Positions 11,317 to 22,735 of a stretch of DNA of 64,000 nucleotides are shown piece by piece. The notes beneath the pieces were generated by a model. That model was not told the origin of the DNA and did not search any database. It worked only from the letters and a program-made list of their open reading frames with translations. The stretch is from Breviolum minutum Mf 1.05b.01. Taxonomy: Eukaryota; Sar; Dinophyceae; Suessiales; Symbiodiniaceae. The DNA lies in contig DF240499.1 in assembly GCA_000507305.1 (NCBI GenBank), forward strand, positions 15,001 through 79,000, read 5' to 3'. The stretch's first letter is position 1; each line of letters starts with the position of its first letter. The position numbers and the translations under genes were made by a program.

Positions 11317-11406
11317 CCCCGAGGTTGGAAGATTCCGACTTCTTCGCATCACCGGAACCGTCAAGTCACACACGCTGCTCCGGTACATCGGCCATCGCGG
11401 CAAAGC
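11317..11406 (-). CDS. Exon, basic segment, GA donor inferred
   Basis: 90 nt, phase 0 to 0; acceptor caactgccag|G, donor TCGGG|gaaaaa. Encodes ALPRWPMYRSSVCDLTVPVM and RRSRNLPTSG. It continues in phase from 11827-11939. The plus strand offers a competing exon with a fine acceptor and a gtaaat donor, so strand is uncertain. Confidence 0.48.
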
Positions 11407-11826
11407 CTGGCAGTTGGTTTTTCTCCAAATGCCGGGAAGAACAGTTGGGTAAATCAACTACCAGGTGATTCAAAATGACCCTTTTGAGATGGTTAAGTGA
11501 CCCTTTTCAATGGTTAAGTGACCTTCAACTAGGGGATAAAAAGGACACTTTGAATCACCAGGTATTGATTTATTTCTTTATCTATTCCATACTTAATAAC
11601 CTATTTGTTGTGGTTTGTAAAAATTGATTTTGCTTATCTACTATATATTGTCATTTATTTAGATATTTGATGTATTTTGTATGATAAGTTGTCTAGAATT
11701 GTGGAGTATGTTATTGTTTCCTTAGATGTATATGAATTTTGGCACAGAATATTGCAGTGCATGTCGAAATGCAGGTATCTGACATGCAGTACTTCTCACA
11801 CCCTACTATGAATCACCAATTTTTAC

Positions 11827-11939
11827 CATCTCCCTGCTGGGGACCACTCCCATTTCAAACAGAATTCCCACGATTTTTTTGGGACCTGGAATGGCACTGG
11901 CTTCTAGCTGTTGCAGCTTCTTCTCTGGCCATTCTTCAC
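11827..11939 (-). CDS. Exon, unrecognised protein
   Basis: 113 nt, phase 1 to 0; acceptor ccactatttcag|G and donor GAGATG|gtaaaa. Encodes EEWPEKKLQQLEASAIPGPK and IVGILFEMGVVPSREM. Among the clearest exons of the left half; phases fit 12976-13095 and 11317-11406. Confidence 0.66.
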
Positions 11940-12975
11940 CTGAAATAGTGGAAAAGGTGGGAAATGATTGGTGGCATTTTTGCTCCTTCAACATAACTTG
12001 ACCCTTTCAACCAAAAATACACAAGTCTCAAGGGGAAAAGGTTTAATTTCCAGCTGTTTCTCAAGGAAGTGGCGACCTTTCTTAAGATGTGTTGTGAATG
12101 TGTTGGAAGTCTGCTTCACTTTTGTGGCAGGAGCCTAGACCGCAAAAGCAGGCGCACACACACACACACTGAATAGATTCACAAGCGTTTGTTTGTGTGT
12201 TTTTTTGTAGATGCCAACTGTATTTCTGAAAAACCATGGTACATCCTATGAAGAGGATTCCACTCCTTCCTTCCACCAGAATACCCCAGAAACATCGCAC
12301 AAAGACCCTGAGTGCCACACGGTGTAATCCAGCCTTGAATGTTGGGCTTCAAGGTTCACGTAAAAACAGTGGAACTGCAACACTTCACATCGTGACAGAA
12401 TCCAAACAATTATGGGCTTTTCAAACCCAATGTAGTCATAAGGCCTAAGCCTCAAGAGACAATGATGGTTTTTTCAATCCCTTCATTAAAAAAACACTCT
12501 ATGTTTATAGAAACAATGTGGTTGATGTGAGTTGAGGGGTGGACCTGGGGGTGCTTGGCAGTAAATCACAGTCGCTGAAGGATTTGCACGGACTCTACAT
12601 ATATATGACATGGTGTTTTTTTGGAACCGATTTGTATCTCGGAACTTACCTTTTGGAACCTTTTTTGGCAGCTTTGCATCATCTACTGTTTAATCCTACA
12701 GTATACTGTATAATATTTCGAAGCTCATGTAGATACGTTGAATATCAGTTGTTTTCAAGGTAAATGACGTAAATGCAGGCATATTCCACATTATTCTGGT
12801 TTTGAGTTTTTCGTTCTTTTCCGGAATCCTGGGATTCAGGCATCATGAAAAAGGGATTCCTAAAAAAAAACAAACCACCCTCCGGAATCAACAACAGATT
12901 CGGTGCAAACGGCTATATTTATTCAAGCCACCTTTTGGGGCGACCTTTCCCGGTGGGTTGGTCCCTATAATTTGC

Positions 12976-13095
12976 CCCCAAAAAATTTCAAATCGGCCCA
13001 AGCGACAGCATTCACCGACAAGTTGTTGAAGTACACCGTCAACTTCACTGCAGCTTCAGCCACACCGTACCGCGTGAGTTTGTGAATCACTTGTC
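12976..13095 (-). CDS. Exon, unrecognised protein, GC donor
   Basis: 120 nt, phase 1 to 1; acceptor acccctcggtgag|G, donor GGGG|gcaaat. Encodes QVIHKLTRYGVAEAAVKLTV, YFNNLSVNAVAWADLKFFG. A plus-strand frame with a gtgagt donor overlaps but lacks a matching acceptor. Confidence 0.62.
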
Positions 13096-14222
13096 CTCAC
13101 CGAGGGGTGTTGGGTTATGTTGAGATGTTGAGATCACCATTAAAAAAGGGTACCCTGAAGGGTTACGGTTATATAATATATATATATTTTTTTATACATA
13201 TCTTGGCATGACAAAAATGCTATTTATATGTACATGTTTATACAAGACAATGGGCCCTCCCATTCTGTATAGTTTTAACCAGGATGCTTTTGGTGGGTGG
13301 ATTGTTTTTCGATGGTCTGTAGCTCAAACAAAATTGTTGAGCCCCCCAACACCGGGACGTTTACCAAATATATTGTAAACAATGATGAAATATGTTCGGA
13401 AATTGTTTGGTGCAAATCTGATCAAATCTCGCATTCAATCTCTTAATCTTAGCCATATAGCAATAATTTTACCAGCCTAAACCGTCTTTTGGAGTGAAAT
13501 TTTTGGGTCGAGTGACAACCGGTCATGATTCCGCGTAGTTACTTGGTGGCTGACTTAGTCAAATTGAATCAGTTCCCAAAGGTTTCCAGTTAAAAAAACG
13601 CTAAAATCTTTGAGACCACCAAATAGCTTCTTTACAATTTGCACTTCCAACCAGAAATTTCACACAAAGAAATATCCTTTCACTCACTAGCCTAGGCAGT
13701 TGCAGGTGTCCATAGAGAAGTGTACTAAGAAACTTGTCAACATGATAACACCAACTCCAGTCCCATTGACATAGTTTCATGCGGGACAGTCATGCTCCGT
13801 TCATACATGCAAGCTGACTTCATTAAATATGGCAACCAGTTTGGGATTGCAAATAAACATGGATGAGGTACATGAAAACAAACATGCATCTACATGAAAT
13901 CATATGCTATGCTATTGACTACATTACCTGACATAAGGTCAGTTTATGGTCATTCTGCAATATCTCCCAACGTCACATCTTTCCTGGAGTTCTGGAAGCA
14001 TCAATAAAAACAAGAAACATCCGGGGATCCACAACGCACAAAATAGTCTTGGAAAACTTGGGGACCCCAAATCAAAGACTAATCTTCACTCCCTACCCAT
14101 ATCAACCCCCTTCAACCCCCAACAAGAAATATCATCATTTTCATAATATTCATCCAACAATTCAGCCATTCATCATTGAAAAAAACCCATGTTTTTTGCC
14201 TTTGAATCAGCATCAGAATCAC

Positions 14223-14321
14223 CTCCAACTCCCTTGCTCCTGACCATCGATTGATGAAATATCTACGTCCCCAAACTGGATCAATGGCTTCGCGCCAATC
14301 GCGTGTATACAAACTCTTCGC
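14223..14321 (-). CDS. Exon encoding a WW-like module
   Basis: 99 nt, 33 codons, phase 0 to 0; acceptor cgcgtttgaag|G, donor TTGGAG|gtgatt. The core DWREAIDPVWGRRYFINRW follows the WW pattern W-x(4)-D-P-x-x-G-R-x-Y-F-x-N; the second conserved Trp is replaced or displaced. WW domains bind proline-rich peptides. The exon at 41166-41243 has a related core (WRQVMDPVWNR). Domain call is by eye. Confidence 0.6.
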
Positions 14322-14345
14322 CTTCAAACGCGGGAGATTTTCCGT

Positions 14346-14620
14346 GAACAAAGATGGGCCATTAAGTCACCAGTTACCTGATATAAATGGGAATATTTAC
14401 CCTCCAGGGGATTAACATATCCCACCTGGGGAAAAGGAAAATCATCTTCAAAATGCCATTTTGGGGGGATATGTTAGTTCCCTGGAGGGTAGTGACCCCT
14501 TATAAATGGCCTTATAAATAAATGCGTTTTCCTGGGGTGAAATTAACCCTGCTTAAAGGGGTTATTATATAACCCCATTGAAAACTCATAGGGGCCCAAT
14601 CTTGTAGGGCTGTTGGCCGT
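14346..14620. mobile_element. Family B element with a nested family D element
   Basis: Family B features (ACCTGATATAAATGGG, CCTTATAAATGGCCTTATAAAT, TTAACCCTGC, TAGGGGCCCAATCTTGTA) are interrupted at about 14398-14493 by an inverted repeat CCCTCCAGGGGATTAACATA...GATATGTTAGTTCCCTGGAGGG (family D). Confidence 0.6.
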
Positions 14621-14863
14621 TGGTGAGGGGGTAACAGGATGCTTGACCAGCAAGGTGTGGAGCGTCAAAGGTGCAAATATATGCTAAAGGTCTCAAGGGA
14701 AAGATCATGATGGATGGATTATGGATTCATTCAATGATTGAAGTTGAAGTGATCTGAATTCATGTGATTAAATTGAACTGATTTGCTCACATTTTGCTGA
14801 CAATCTCACTCACATGATCCCTATCAATGTCTATCGTGGGGGACCCTATCCACTTCCCTTGGC

Positions 14864-14888
14864 CTCCAATTCCCCGAGTTCACGCAGC
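14864..14888 (-). CDS. Short exon (25 nt), GC donor
   Basis: Phase 2 to 0; acceptor gaacgcgcccag|G, donor TTGGAG|gccaag. Encodes LRELGELE and feeds in phase into 14223-14321. Short length keeps confidence low. Confidence 0.38.
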
Positions 14889-14985
14889 CTGGGCGCGTTC
14901 GGTTCGAGGCGTCATCGAAACTGACGTCTCATCATCAACAAAATCATGGTCATCATGGCGATCGTAATTGAGTCATAAACATCAC

Positions 14986-15039
<54 letters not shown>

Positions 15040-15095
15040 CATCATCATCATCATCATCACCTCATCATCACCTCATCATCATCATCATCATCATG
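14986..15095. repeat. (ATC)n microsatellite
   Basis: About 110 bp of CAT/ATC repeats with a few interruptions (cctcatc). Confidence 0.95.
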
Positions 15096-15149
15096 GTTCT
15101 GCGAGACATCAAAATGATTTTCGAGCTAGAGCTGTATGCATGGTCGGGC

Positions 15150-15244
15150 CTATATTGAAAACTTGCAACATTTCCGCAAAAACTGTTCTGAGTAAAGAAA
15201 CGGCAATCCATCTTGGCGCATGGAAACGGAATCAGAAATCGGGC
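15150..15244 (-). CDS. Exon, donor uncertain
   Basis: After acceptor agacgaatcgag|G the frame ARFLIPFPCAKMDCRFFTQN then FCGNVASFQYRPDHAY stays open. Phase 0 entry fits 15496-15531. The donor, and so the low coordinate, is not determined. Confidence 0.42.
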
Positions 15245-15495
15245 CTCGATTCGTCTGTGTTTCAACAAAAAATCCCCGCAAGTGCTATGAGAATCATGCA
15301 TATATGATACTTTACAAAATCTATAGCATGCATTAGGTAGAATTGGTGTTGTTAAAAAACATCAATAATATTGTGTTGCATCTACTACCCACCCAGGATT
15401 CCAGTCACCTTTTTCATGACGACATTCCATTTTTAGGAAAGCTTAAAGGTTTCAAACACCTGGCATATGATGACTTGACCGATTCACCCCATCTC

Positions 15496-15531
15496 CTTTT
15501 CCAACCCAACAAGTGGCGCAGCAACCATCAA
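15496..15531 (-). CDS. Short exon, LMVAAPLVGLEK
   Basis: 36 nt, phase 0 to 0; pyrimidine-rich acceptor acctggctcccag|T and GA donor GAAAAG|gagatg (a gtgaat donor 8 bp further is the alternative). An open frame on the plus strand (15435-15726) also has a good acceptor. Confidence 0.38.
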
Positions 15532-15750
15532 CTGGGAGCCAGGTTTTTGGATGGTTGTGGTTGCTTAGTAAAAGAAGAAACACTACAAGTTCCGACCTCT
15601 CAATCTGTCGCATTTTCGACATTACGTTTCATCAATGAACATCGGAATTTCATCGGAATTTCGATTCAAAAAACGTATGGAGAGGCTTGGTCATTTTTTC
15701 CCCTATTTGGACCCATCTTTTTGTGAGAAAAACAGCAATGTTGGTTTTAC

Positions 15751-15879
15751 AGGACAGTCCAACATGTCCAACAAAACACAACACAACAATTCAGAGTCAA
15801 GCAACAATTCTGGCAACTCAGCTTCTTCTTCTTCAAAGATTTCAGCTTCTTTTTTGCTGCTTGATGCATTTTCTGACTC
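15751..15879 (-). CDS. Exon, acidic leucine-rich segment
   Basis: 129 nt, 43 codons, phase 0 to 0; acceptor cgtcaattcag|G, donor TGTCCT|gtaaaa. Contains EAEIFEEEEAELPELLLDS followed by ELLCCVLLDMLDCP, a strongly acidic, probably helical stretch. No domain recognised. Confidence 0.62.
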
Positions 15880-16262
15880 CTGAATTGACGTGTTCAATGT
15901 CAAGACTCTGAGAGTTCCCCGAAGAAATTCAAGAAAGGGAAACAACATGGAAAACTAAGATTCGGAATCTAAAAATAATGGTTTGAAAGAGGAGGATGTT
16001 CCGGCTTCAACGATTGGAGGGTGCTTCATGTCCATGTTAGTCTTCCGGGGTGTACATGTTGACCATGAAACAAGCCTATGATAAACCGATAAACCGCGGA
16101 AATCTTTCCATTAGTGTCACATATACCTCATCCCTTTGGCTTCAGACAAAGACCCCCAGTAGCGACATAGATCTTTCTTAGTCAATCGGTGCATGGCATA
16201 TCATGAATTCACCTCAAAATATACACAATGCACATTATGTGCACATATTGTATATAAAAAAG

Positions 16263-16309
<47 letters not shown>
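16263..16309. repeat. (AAC)n microsatellite
   Basis: Perfect AAC repeat on the plus strand, so (GTT)n in minus-strand transcripts. Confidence 0.95.
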
Positions 16310-16326
16310 GGTCACGTCGGGACTAC

Positions 16327-16420
16327 GGTCCCGCTGATTTTGGAGGTTTGCAAACCCAAGCATCCGTGAAATTCTGAACCCTTGCAGCATTTTTGATTTT
16401 TGTAATTCCATTGATTTGGC
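16327..16420 (-). CDS. Exon, frame uncertain
   Basis: Acceptor ataccatcgaaaag|G, donor GGACC|gtagtc. All three frames are largely open; INGITKIKNAARVQNF is the frame consistent with a GC donor in 16531-16695. Confidence 0.38.
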
Positions 16421-16530
16421 CTTTTCGATGGTATTTGCGCGACTCTGAGGCCGTTAATTCGTAATTCTATTAGGTACCATCATCAAATTGTATTGCACGC
16501 GTTTCGGACACGCTTTTTTTTGGGGACTCA

Positions 16531-16695
16531 GCACTTGGAAGCTAAGTCGGCTAGGTTTTTCAACGTGTTTGCGCTTCCCCAGTTTGTTCGACAAACAAAC
16601 GCAAACACATAGTCTCGAATGAATTCATTCACATCACGAGTGAACTTCTGCTTGTTGCTGAGTTCTTTGGGGATCCATTTTTTCAGAAACTGCCA
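16531..16695 (-). CDS. Exon, unrecognised protein (long open frame without Met)
   Basis: Open frame of 55 codons: KWIPKELSNKQKFTRDVNEF, then RDYVFAFVCRTNWGSANTLK and LADLASK before a stop. It takes up phase 0 from 17414-17533. The acceptor (gatagaaag|T) is weak and the donor (T|gctgag) is inferred. Confidence 0.5.
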
Positions 16696-16829
16696 CTTTC
16701 TATCTATGACACTATCTCAATTCCTTCCATGACGAGTACCCTGCTTGCAGATCATGCCCTCGCCATTCTACCCATCTGAAGCAATGTGATGCTATAGATT
16801 CAAACACACACTATATTGATGATCGATGC

Positions 16830-17095
16830 AAGTGCACTGGAACATTAACATCACCCCACCCACCCCGCCCCAACCCTGACGTGACGTAGCATCAGACTTC
16901 ATGATGCAAGTGCACATGAACNGACGTGACGTAGCATCAACTTCATGATGCAAGTGCACAGGAAGGTTAACATCACCCCACCTACCCCACCCCCAACCCT
17001 GACGTGATGTAGCATCAACTTCATGATGCAAGTGCACATGAACGCCCCACACCCAACCCTGACGTGACGTAGCATCAACTTAATGTCACGTCAGC
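16830..17095. repeat. Minisatellite with one ambiguous base
   Basis: Units of GACGTGACGTAGCATCAACT, TCATGATGCAAGTGCACA and CATCACCCCACC recur four times with different spacers. Base 16922 region contains an n, probably a collapsed or gap-filled array. Confidence 0.8.
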
Positions 17096-17167
17096 ATCAT
17101 GCATATGAATTCATACGTGGTAAAGCAAAAACATGCATATTCCACGGGGCCGTACCTACGACGTGAG

Positions 17168-17344
<177 letters not shown>

Positions 17345-17413
17345 TTCAACTTGCAACCTGCAATTTTCCTCTCGTCCCGGAAGTCGTCATTTAACCCATC
17401 GACCCCATGGGAC

Positions 17414-17533
17414 CTTGGTAAGTTGAACCAGGACCGATTCAAAGGATTCCTTCAAAATGCGACGCCTCGGGGCGTCAAGTTCGAACGAAACGACATCTCC
17501 GCGAAGGGATCCCGCGGAGATGTTTGGGGAGGC
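17414..17533 (-). CDS. Exon, unrecognised protein
   Basis: 120 nt, 40 codons, phase 0 to 0; acceptor acaccccctccccag|G is excellent, donor ACCAAG|gtccca. Encodes ASPNISAGSLRGDVVSFELD, then RRRILKESFESVLVQLTK. One of the most convincing exons in the window. Confidence 0.68.
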
Positions 17534-18135
17534 CTGGGGAGGGGGTGTATGCAAATTGTATGCAAGTTCTTATGATGTTGGTTTACTATGTAGTATACTT
17601 GAGAAGAAAATAAACCACGTTTATTCTATCTTTATCAAATACTCCAAGCCGCTTAGAGTTTTCAACAGTATACTGTGATGACATTTTTGGAGGATCCTAG
17701 GATCTGTTGGATAATAAGAAACTACATTCACTTTGCTTGTGAATCACCTTACCATGGATGCAGTACCTCTTGAGATATCATGTAGCCTCAAACATGTACT
17801 CTCGAATCCCGAAACCTTGTAACAACCAGGTAAATCAGGCAAACTCTGATACTTCACCATTCTGAATCTTTAGAGGGTCAGATTCCCAACCAGATTTTTG
17901 TTACCGACTCATTATTCAAACATTAAAACAAACCAACTCGAAGTCCTCAACCAAACTCACCCAAACTCATCCCTCACCCAACCACATCAACACACACACA
18001 CAACAAAAATATATAATCCCATCTCCAACACCACATAATCCTCACCCCAAAAACCATGGCCCGCTTCTCCCCAACCAACCAACCAACCTACGCCGTCGAA
18101 ACAAATCTCCGTGTCTCGTCTCCGAGTGGCTTCAC

Positions 18136-18215
18136 TTCTTCGGGATGGGATTGTCCAAGGAATTTCTTTCGTAAACAAGACCAACCAGCTTCTGAAAAGA
18201 GATCGATCCAACCTC
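18136..18215 (-). CDS. Exon, unrecognised protein
   Basis: 80 nt, phase 0 to 2; acceptor ctctttttcgccag|G, donor AAGAA|gtgaag (or a TGA stop two bases on, making it terminal). Encodes EVGSISFQKLVGLVYERNSL then DNPIPK. Confidence 0.57.
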
Positions 18216-18467
18216 CTGGCGAAAAAGAGAAGGTGCTTTGTTGTTTTTTGAATTATAGTTGGATGATCTATGATGATGATCTGATCCGCAGATTGGATTC
18301 CTCCTGTGCTTGTTGTTTTTTTGTTGGTTGAAGAAACGGATTTTTTTGAAGAAACGAATTGTGAGCGTCGGGCAGTTTTTAAGCATGTGTTTGTTTTTGG
18401 GGGAGTTTTATTTGTTTTTCGTTGTGTGCGTGTGTTTTTTTTTTGAAAGGGCTTTTTGAAGGACATC

Positions 18468-18498
18468 CTGTAATCAATGGTAATTCCTCCAAGAGCGC
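18468..18498 (-). CDS. Short exon (31 nt), GA donor
   Basis: Acceptor gagcattttag|G, donor ATTACAG|gatgtc. Either ALLEELPLIT or ALGGITIDY; frame not settled. Confidence 0.36.
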
Positions 18499-18814
18499 CT
18501 AAAATGCTCAAGTGAAATCTATCAACTCCAAGGCGAAAATGTCATCTTCTCAATCAGGACGAGTGGTTGGAAGGTACATCTCCAAATATCTGGCAACGAA
18601 GTCACACTTCACAGGCTTACACCAATCTATAAATTAAAAAGATCATTGACTACAACAAGAAACAACATCTCCCAATCTTCAAGCCTCTTTAAACCAGTTT
18701 TATACTACTCTTGAAGCAAAAAACAACAACATTTCAGCAAAAACATAAAATATAACGATCGTGACAAGACCCACTTTGTAGTAAAAGAAAAGCACCAGCA
18801 TCACCCCCTTCAAC

Positions 18815-18927
18815 TTCCCCCGTCTCCAACAGGATCTTCAATCTCTTCAATGCTTTTGGTTCGTACCACACGGCAGTAACGACCCGAGATTTCAGCCACT
18901 TGAACCTTTGGGCCGAGACCATAGCCC
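18815..18927 (-). CDS. Exon, unrecognised protein
   Basis: Phase 2 to 1; acceptor ttgattttcag|G is strong, donor GGGGGAA|gttgaa tentative. Frame GPKVQVAEISGRYCRVVRTK then SIEEIEDPVGDGG looks like a beta-strand followed by an acidic linker. A competing frame (ALKRLKILLETGEV) is also open. Confidence 0.55.
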
Positions 18928-19573
18928 CTGAAAATCAATTGGGTGGAGGATGAAGTTTCCTATTTTCAGGGGCGTTTGCTGTTGGTTTCAGGGAAGGTGT
19001 ATCTTCTGATTTATCTTTAATTCATTTTAATTCACTGTTTCGCGGCTGGAGGTCAGAGATATCCATCTATGTTTCTTAGGTCATTAAAGTGTAGAAGCAT
19101 GATCAAACATTTCAACTTGGATTGAGGGATGAAGTATTGGATTCTAACCCAACGAGACTATGAAACAAAAAGGAGGGTCTGAAATAAGAAGTGGTGTTGG
19201 AACTTCGACTCGTGTGATATATATATATATGCATATATATATAAATAAAGTTTAACAAGCAAAACAAAACCTTTTCGTAGAGAAGCAAGCTGGAGTAGCA
19301 AAAATCAGCCGGCGAACTGACTTATTTTGCCTGATTCAAACCCCTTTACCATGCAGAATGAATGGATGACAAATATCTACAAACGGTCATGAGGTTGTTG
19401 CAAGCCAAGAACAAAGGCATTATGATATACATGAATTCCTAGTTTCTTGAAGTTTCACTATCAAATGTCTAAATATGATAAATGATATATGTCTAAGATA
19501 TTTCTCAACACATTCAACATTGCACAGCAGTCATTATGTTTCAAACATGGAGATTTGGCTAAAATTTCTGAAC

Positions 19574-19630
19574 CTAATGTTTCAGTCCCAACATGCCAAG
19601 GCCGGCAATCCATCGATCAACCTTCGAAAC
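19574..19630 (-). CDS. Possible terminal exon
   Basis: Acceptor acttcgccggag|G, then VSKVDRWIAGLGMLGLKH and a TAG stop. Short, and the plus strand is open too. Confidence 0.36.
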   Translation of the reverse strand, partial: VSKVDRWIAGLGMLGLKH

Positions 19631-19735
19631 CTCCGGCGAAGTATCTATCAATTCTGACCCGCAAATGATGTTGTGAGTTTCGATCGTGTTAGAATTGATA
19701 GATACTTCCTATGTATTTCATCAAATTTCATCTAT

Positions 19736-19862
19736 ACAAGGTGGGCGCCTACCAGATATAAGTGGAGTTATAATCCCTATAAGTAGGCTTATAACCCCAG
19801 CTACCCACGCTTTTCTCCAGGGGTTATGACTCCATGTATAGCTGGTAGGGGCCCACCGTGTA
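19736..19862. mobile_element. Family B palindromic element, intact
   Basis: ACAAGGTGGGCGCCTACCAG at one end and CTGGTAGGGGCCCACCGTGTA at the other, with internal TATAAGTGGAGTTATAA and CCCTATAAGTAGG. About 127 bp, non-coding. Confidence 0.8.
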
Positions 19863-20094
19863 CCGTCTATAGAATAGTAGTTGTACATACTATATCCGAA
19901 GGGTGATGAATTATATATATATATATATGGCCAAAAAATCAAACACAAATAATCACATGAAAATCACCCTTTCAAACCAAATATAAGCCAGCTAACTAAT
20001 AAAAAGGATCAACGCTTAACGTAGAGTCATCCAAACAAAATGCACGCACAACCTGGCCACCTCTAACCATCTTAAAGCCCAGAAGCAACATCAC

Positions 20095-20153
20095 CACGTT
20101 GCAACATACCCACTTTGGGACTATCTGCTTCCCAACTTTCACGTACAGCTAAC
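20095..20153 (-). CDS. Exon, unrecognised protein
   Basis: Phase 2 in; acceptor tcaacaaccaaag|G, donor CAACGTG|gtgatg. Encodes LAVRESWEADSPKVGMLQR. Frame stays open to a TAA at 20072, so it may be terminal. Confidence 0.43.
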
Positions 20154-20547
20154 CTTTGGTTGTTGAAGAAAGGTGAAGGGTGTTCGGATATTCTTGGGTT
20201 GGGGACTTTCCCCGAAAACAACATCAAATGATTGGCAGAAAAAAGACGGGTTAATATATAACAACTATAACTCTCTGCATTTCGGATCATAAAGGAACAA
20301 GAAAGTAGAGTCACGAATCTTGTGAGCTTTTGGCAACCGAATCCTGCACTTCTTCGACACTTGCTTTCTTTGGAAGAAAAATTGTTATTAAGGAGGCAAT
20401 GTTTCTTCTATTTTTGGCTATACGGTAAAGACTTTGCCAATGTTTTTGTTCAGTCCTGTTGACCCTTGACTTGAAGAAAAGCACGGAAAACTTGCCGTGA
20501 TGTGACCGAACGGGACATGTTCTTCAAAAGGAGAAACAGCAATGATG

Positions 20548-20553
20548 ACAACG

Positions 20554-20592
<39 letters not shown>

Positions 20593-20593
20593 G
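20548..20593. repeat. (AAC)n microsatellite
   Basis: Perfect AAC repeat on the plus strand. Confidence 0.95.
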
Positions 20594-20762
20594 GACATGA
20601 ATAGATCTCACGTTAATTCTTTGAACCGTTTCTCACTACATACACAACTATCAATGTTAAGGGTGGCAAAACCATCAAAAACCAACAAAAAACAATTCAA
20701 ATCCTCAATGCACACTCAGAGTGACATACATCTGTTGTCGTGGATTTTGATGGTAAACATCA

Positions 20763-21000
20763 TCATCTAAGTGAGCTTTTTCTCACAAATCTCAGGTTCA
20801 CGTTCGGCTCGTTTGACATGGAAATTTGTGGCATGAATATCCAGCAAATCTGCCATTCGCCAATTTTTTGTCGAATTGGATTAACGTTCTTCATTTTTAG
20901 TGAGCCATTAATCTTAGAAAAAACATCCTGCAAATCAAAACCAGCATCGACGCCCCGAGAGTTACCCCATCGTAAATCCATCACCACAAGAGTTCCTCTC
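20763..21000 (-). CDS. Exon or terminal exon with MDLRWG motif
   Basis: Open for about 78 codons after acceptor gaccgggaaag|G: RGTLVVMDLRWGNSRGVDAG, FDLQDVFSKINGSLKM, ending FVRKSSLR and a stop. The LVV-x-DLRWG stretch recalls the core strand of DUF4062-type domains near NACHT/WD proteins, a weak similarity from memory. An internal GA donor (TTGCAG|gatgtt) could shorten it. A plus-strand frame with a gtgggt donor competes. Confidence 0.48.
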
Positions 21001-21254
21001 CTTTCCCGGTCTCTGAGAGTTCCCAACAAGGTGGGTCGAAATTGATCCACATCTTCCTTCGTTGTTTGTTTTTGTTTGCTTGTGTTTTGGAAATTTGCTG
21101 GGTCTGTTTGAGGTGGTTTTTGTATACCGGGTGGCTGGTGGGGTGGGGGGAAATGTTGCTTTATGTAATACCAGTAGTACCGCACAAGGCGGTGGCGGAA
21201 GTTTCAAGAATAGGAAACGTATAATAGAGATTGATTGCTGTGAGTGACGGATGT

Positions 21255-21869
21255 CAGAGCAAAAACATTGACCAACTGACTAACTAGCTAACTGACTAAT
21301 TGACTGATTGACTGTCTGATTAACTGAGTAATTGCCTAAGTGATGAACTGACCTATTGACTGACTGACTGACTGACTGACTGACTGACTGACTGACTGAC
21401 TATTTGATTTGATTAACTGACGAACTCGCTAATTTACTTACTGACTGGCTGACTCTCTGACTAACTGACTAATTGATTATCTGACCAATTGACTAACTGA
21501 CTAACTAACTAACTAACCAACGAGCTAACTGACTAATTGACGAACTGACTGATTGACTAACGGATGAACTGACTAATTGACTAACTAGCTAACTGACTAA
21601 CTGAATGACTGATAAACTGATTAACTGACGAACTGACTAATTGACTTACTGACTAACTGACTAACTGCTAATTGACTTCTTGACTAACTGACTATCTACC
21701 TACCTACCTACCTACCCACCTAACTAGCTAACTAACTACTGTAACTAGCTATCTAGCTAACTGACCAAATGACTCACTGACTGATTGACAAACTGACGAA
21801 CTCACTAGTTGACTAACTAGCTAACTGACTATCTGACTGACTGACTGACTGACTGACTGACTGACTGAC

Positions 21870-21911
<42 letters not shown>

Positions 21912-22015
21912 ATTGATTGAGTAACTGACTACTTGACTAACTGACTGACTGACTAACTAACTAACTAAGTGACGAACTGACTGATGGACTAACTGACTAA
22001 CTTTCTACCCGACTA
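21255..22015. repeat. Imperfect (GACT)n tetranucleotide array
   Basis: About 760 bp of GACT/AACT/GATT units with pure blocks, including a GATT block near 21870-21920. Confidence 0.93.
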
Positions 22016-22017
22016 AT

Positions 22018-22735
22018 TTTTCGACATCCAAACTTCGAAAAGTGCTCCGAGGACTACAGTTTTTTAACATTTTCACTTCCAAACGCGCTTCTCGCCACAG
22101 CGGCGTGCAATTTTGCGACATCCGACCTTCGAAAAGTGCTCCGAGGACTACAGTTTTTTGACATTTTCACTTCCACATGTGCTTTTCGCCACAGCGGCGT
22201 GCATTTTTGCGACATCAGAACTTCAAAAAGTGCTCCGAGACCGTCAGTTTTTTAGCATTTTCACTTCCCAATGTGCTTTTCGCCAAAGCGGCCTGCAATT
22301 TTTCGACATCAGAACTTCAAACAGTGCTCCGAGACCGTCAGTTTTTTAGCATTTTCACTTCAAAATGTGCTTTTCGCTACAGCAGCGTGCAATTTTTCGA
22401 CATCTGAACTTCGAAAAGTGCTCCGAGCACCTCATGTTTTGTACATGTTCACGTCCAAATGTGCTTTTCGCCACAGCGGCGTGCAATTTTTGATTTATCC
22501 GCTGACCACATGACTCCGCACCCGCCGCTTTAACAGGCCTACTTTTCGACTGACCCGACACACGAATCCTCGAGAAAACACAGCATTTCGCGACTTCTCT
22601 AACATTTGGCGCGGATGTATCTTCTTTCTTTTGACTTTCGCGCTATTGCATCTTCTTCCTTCCGACTGGACTGCTTGTCTCATCTGCTTTTCAACTCTCC
22701 ATATTGTCGGAAGTTTGCTATTTAAACTTCCTTCG
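22018..22735. repeat. 94-bp tandem array plus single-copy tail
   Basis: Five units of about 94 bp, each with CGACATCxxAACTTCGAAAA, GTGCTCCGAG, GTTTTTTxACATTTTCACTT and CGCCACAGCGGCGTGCA, followed from about 22490 by a unique tail. The ORFs on both strands are by-products of the repeat. From memory it resembles repeat-derived ORFs in symbiodiniacean genomes; untested. Confidence 0.85.

Noticed and set aside
17987-18511. 174-codon minus-strand ORF
   Set aside because: Low-complexity Lys/Thr and Trp/Gly stretches; the better exons within it (18136-18215, 18468-18498) use their own splice sites and at least one uses another frame.
22018-22500. CRISPR-like regular repeat
   Set aside because: Units are contiguous 94-bp tandem copies without unique spacers, in a eukaryotic context.
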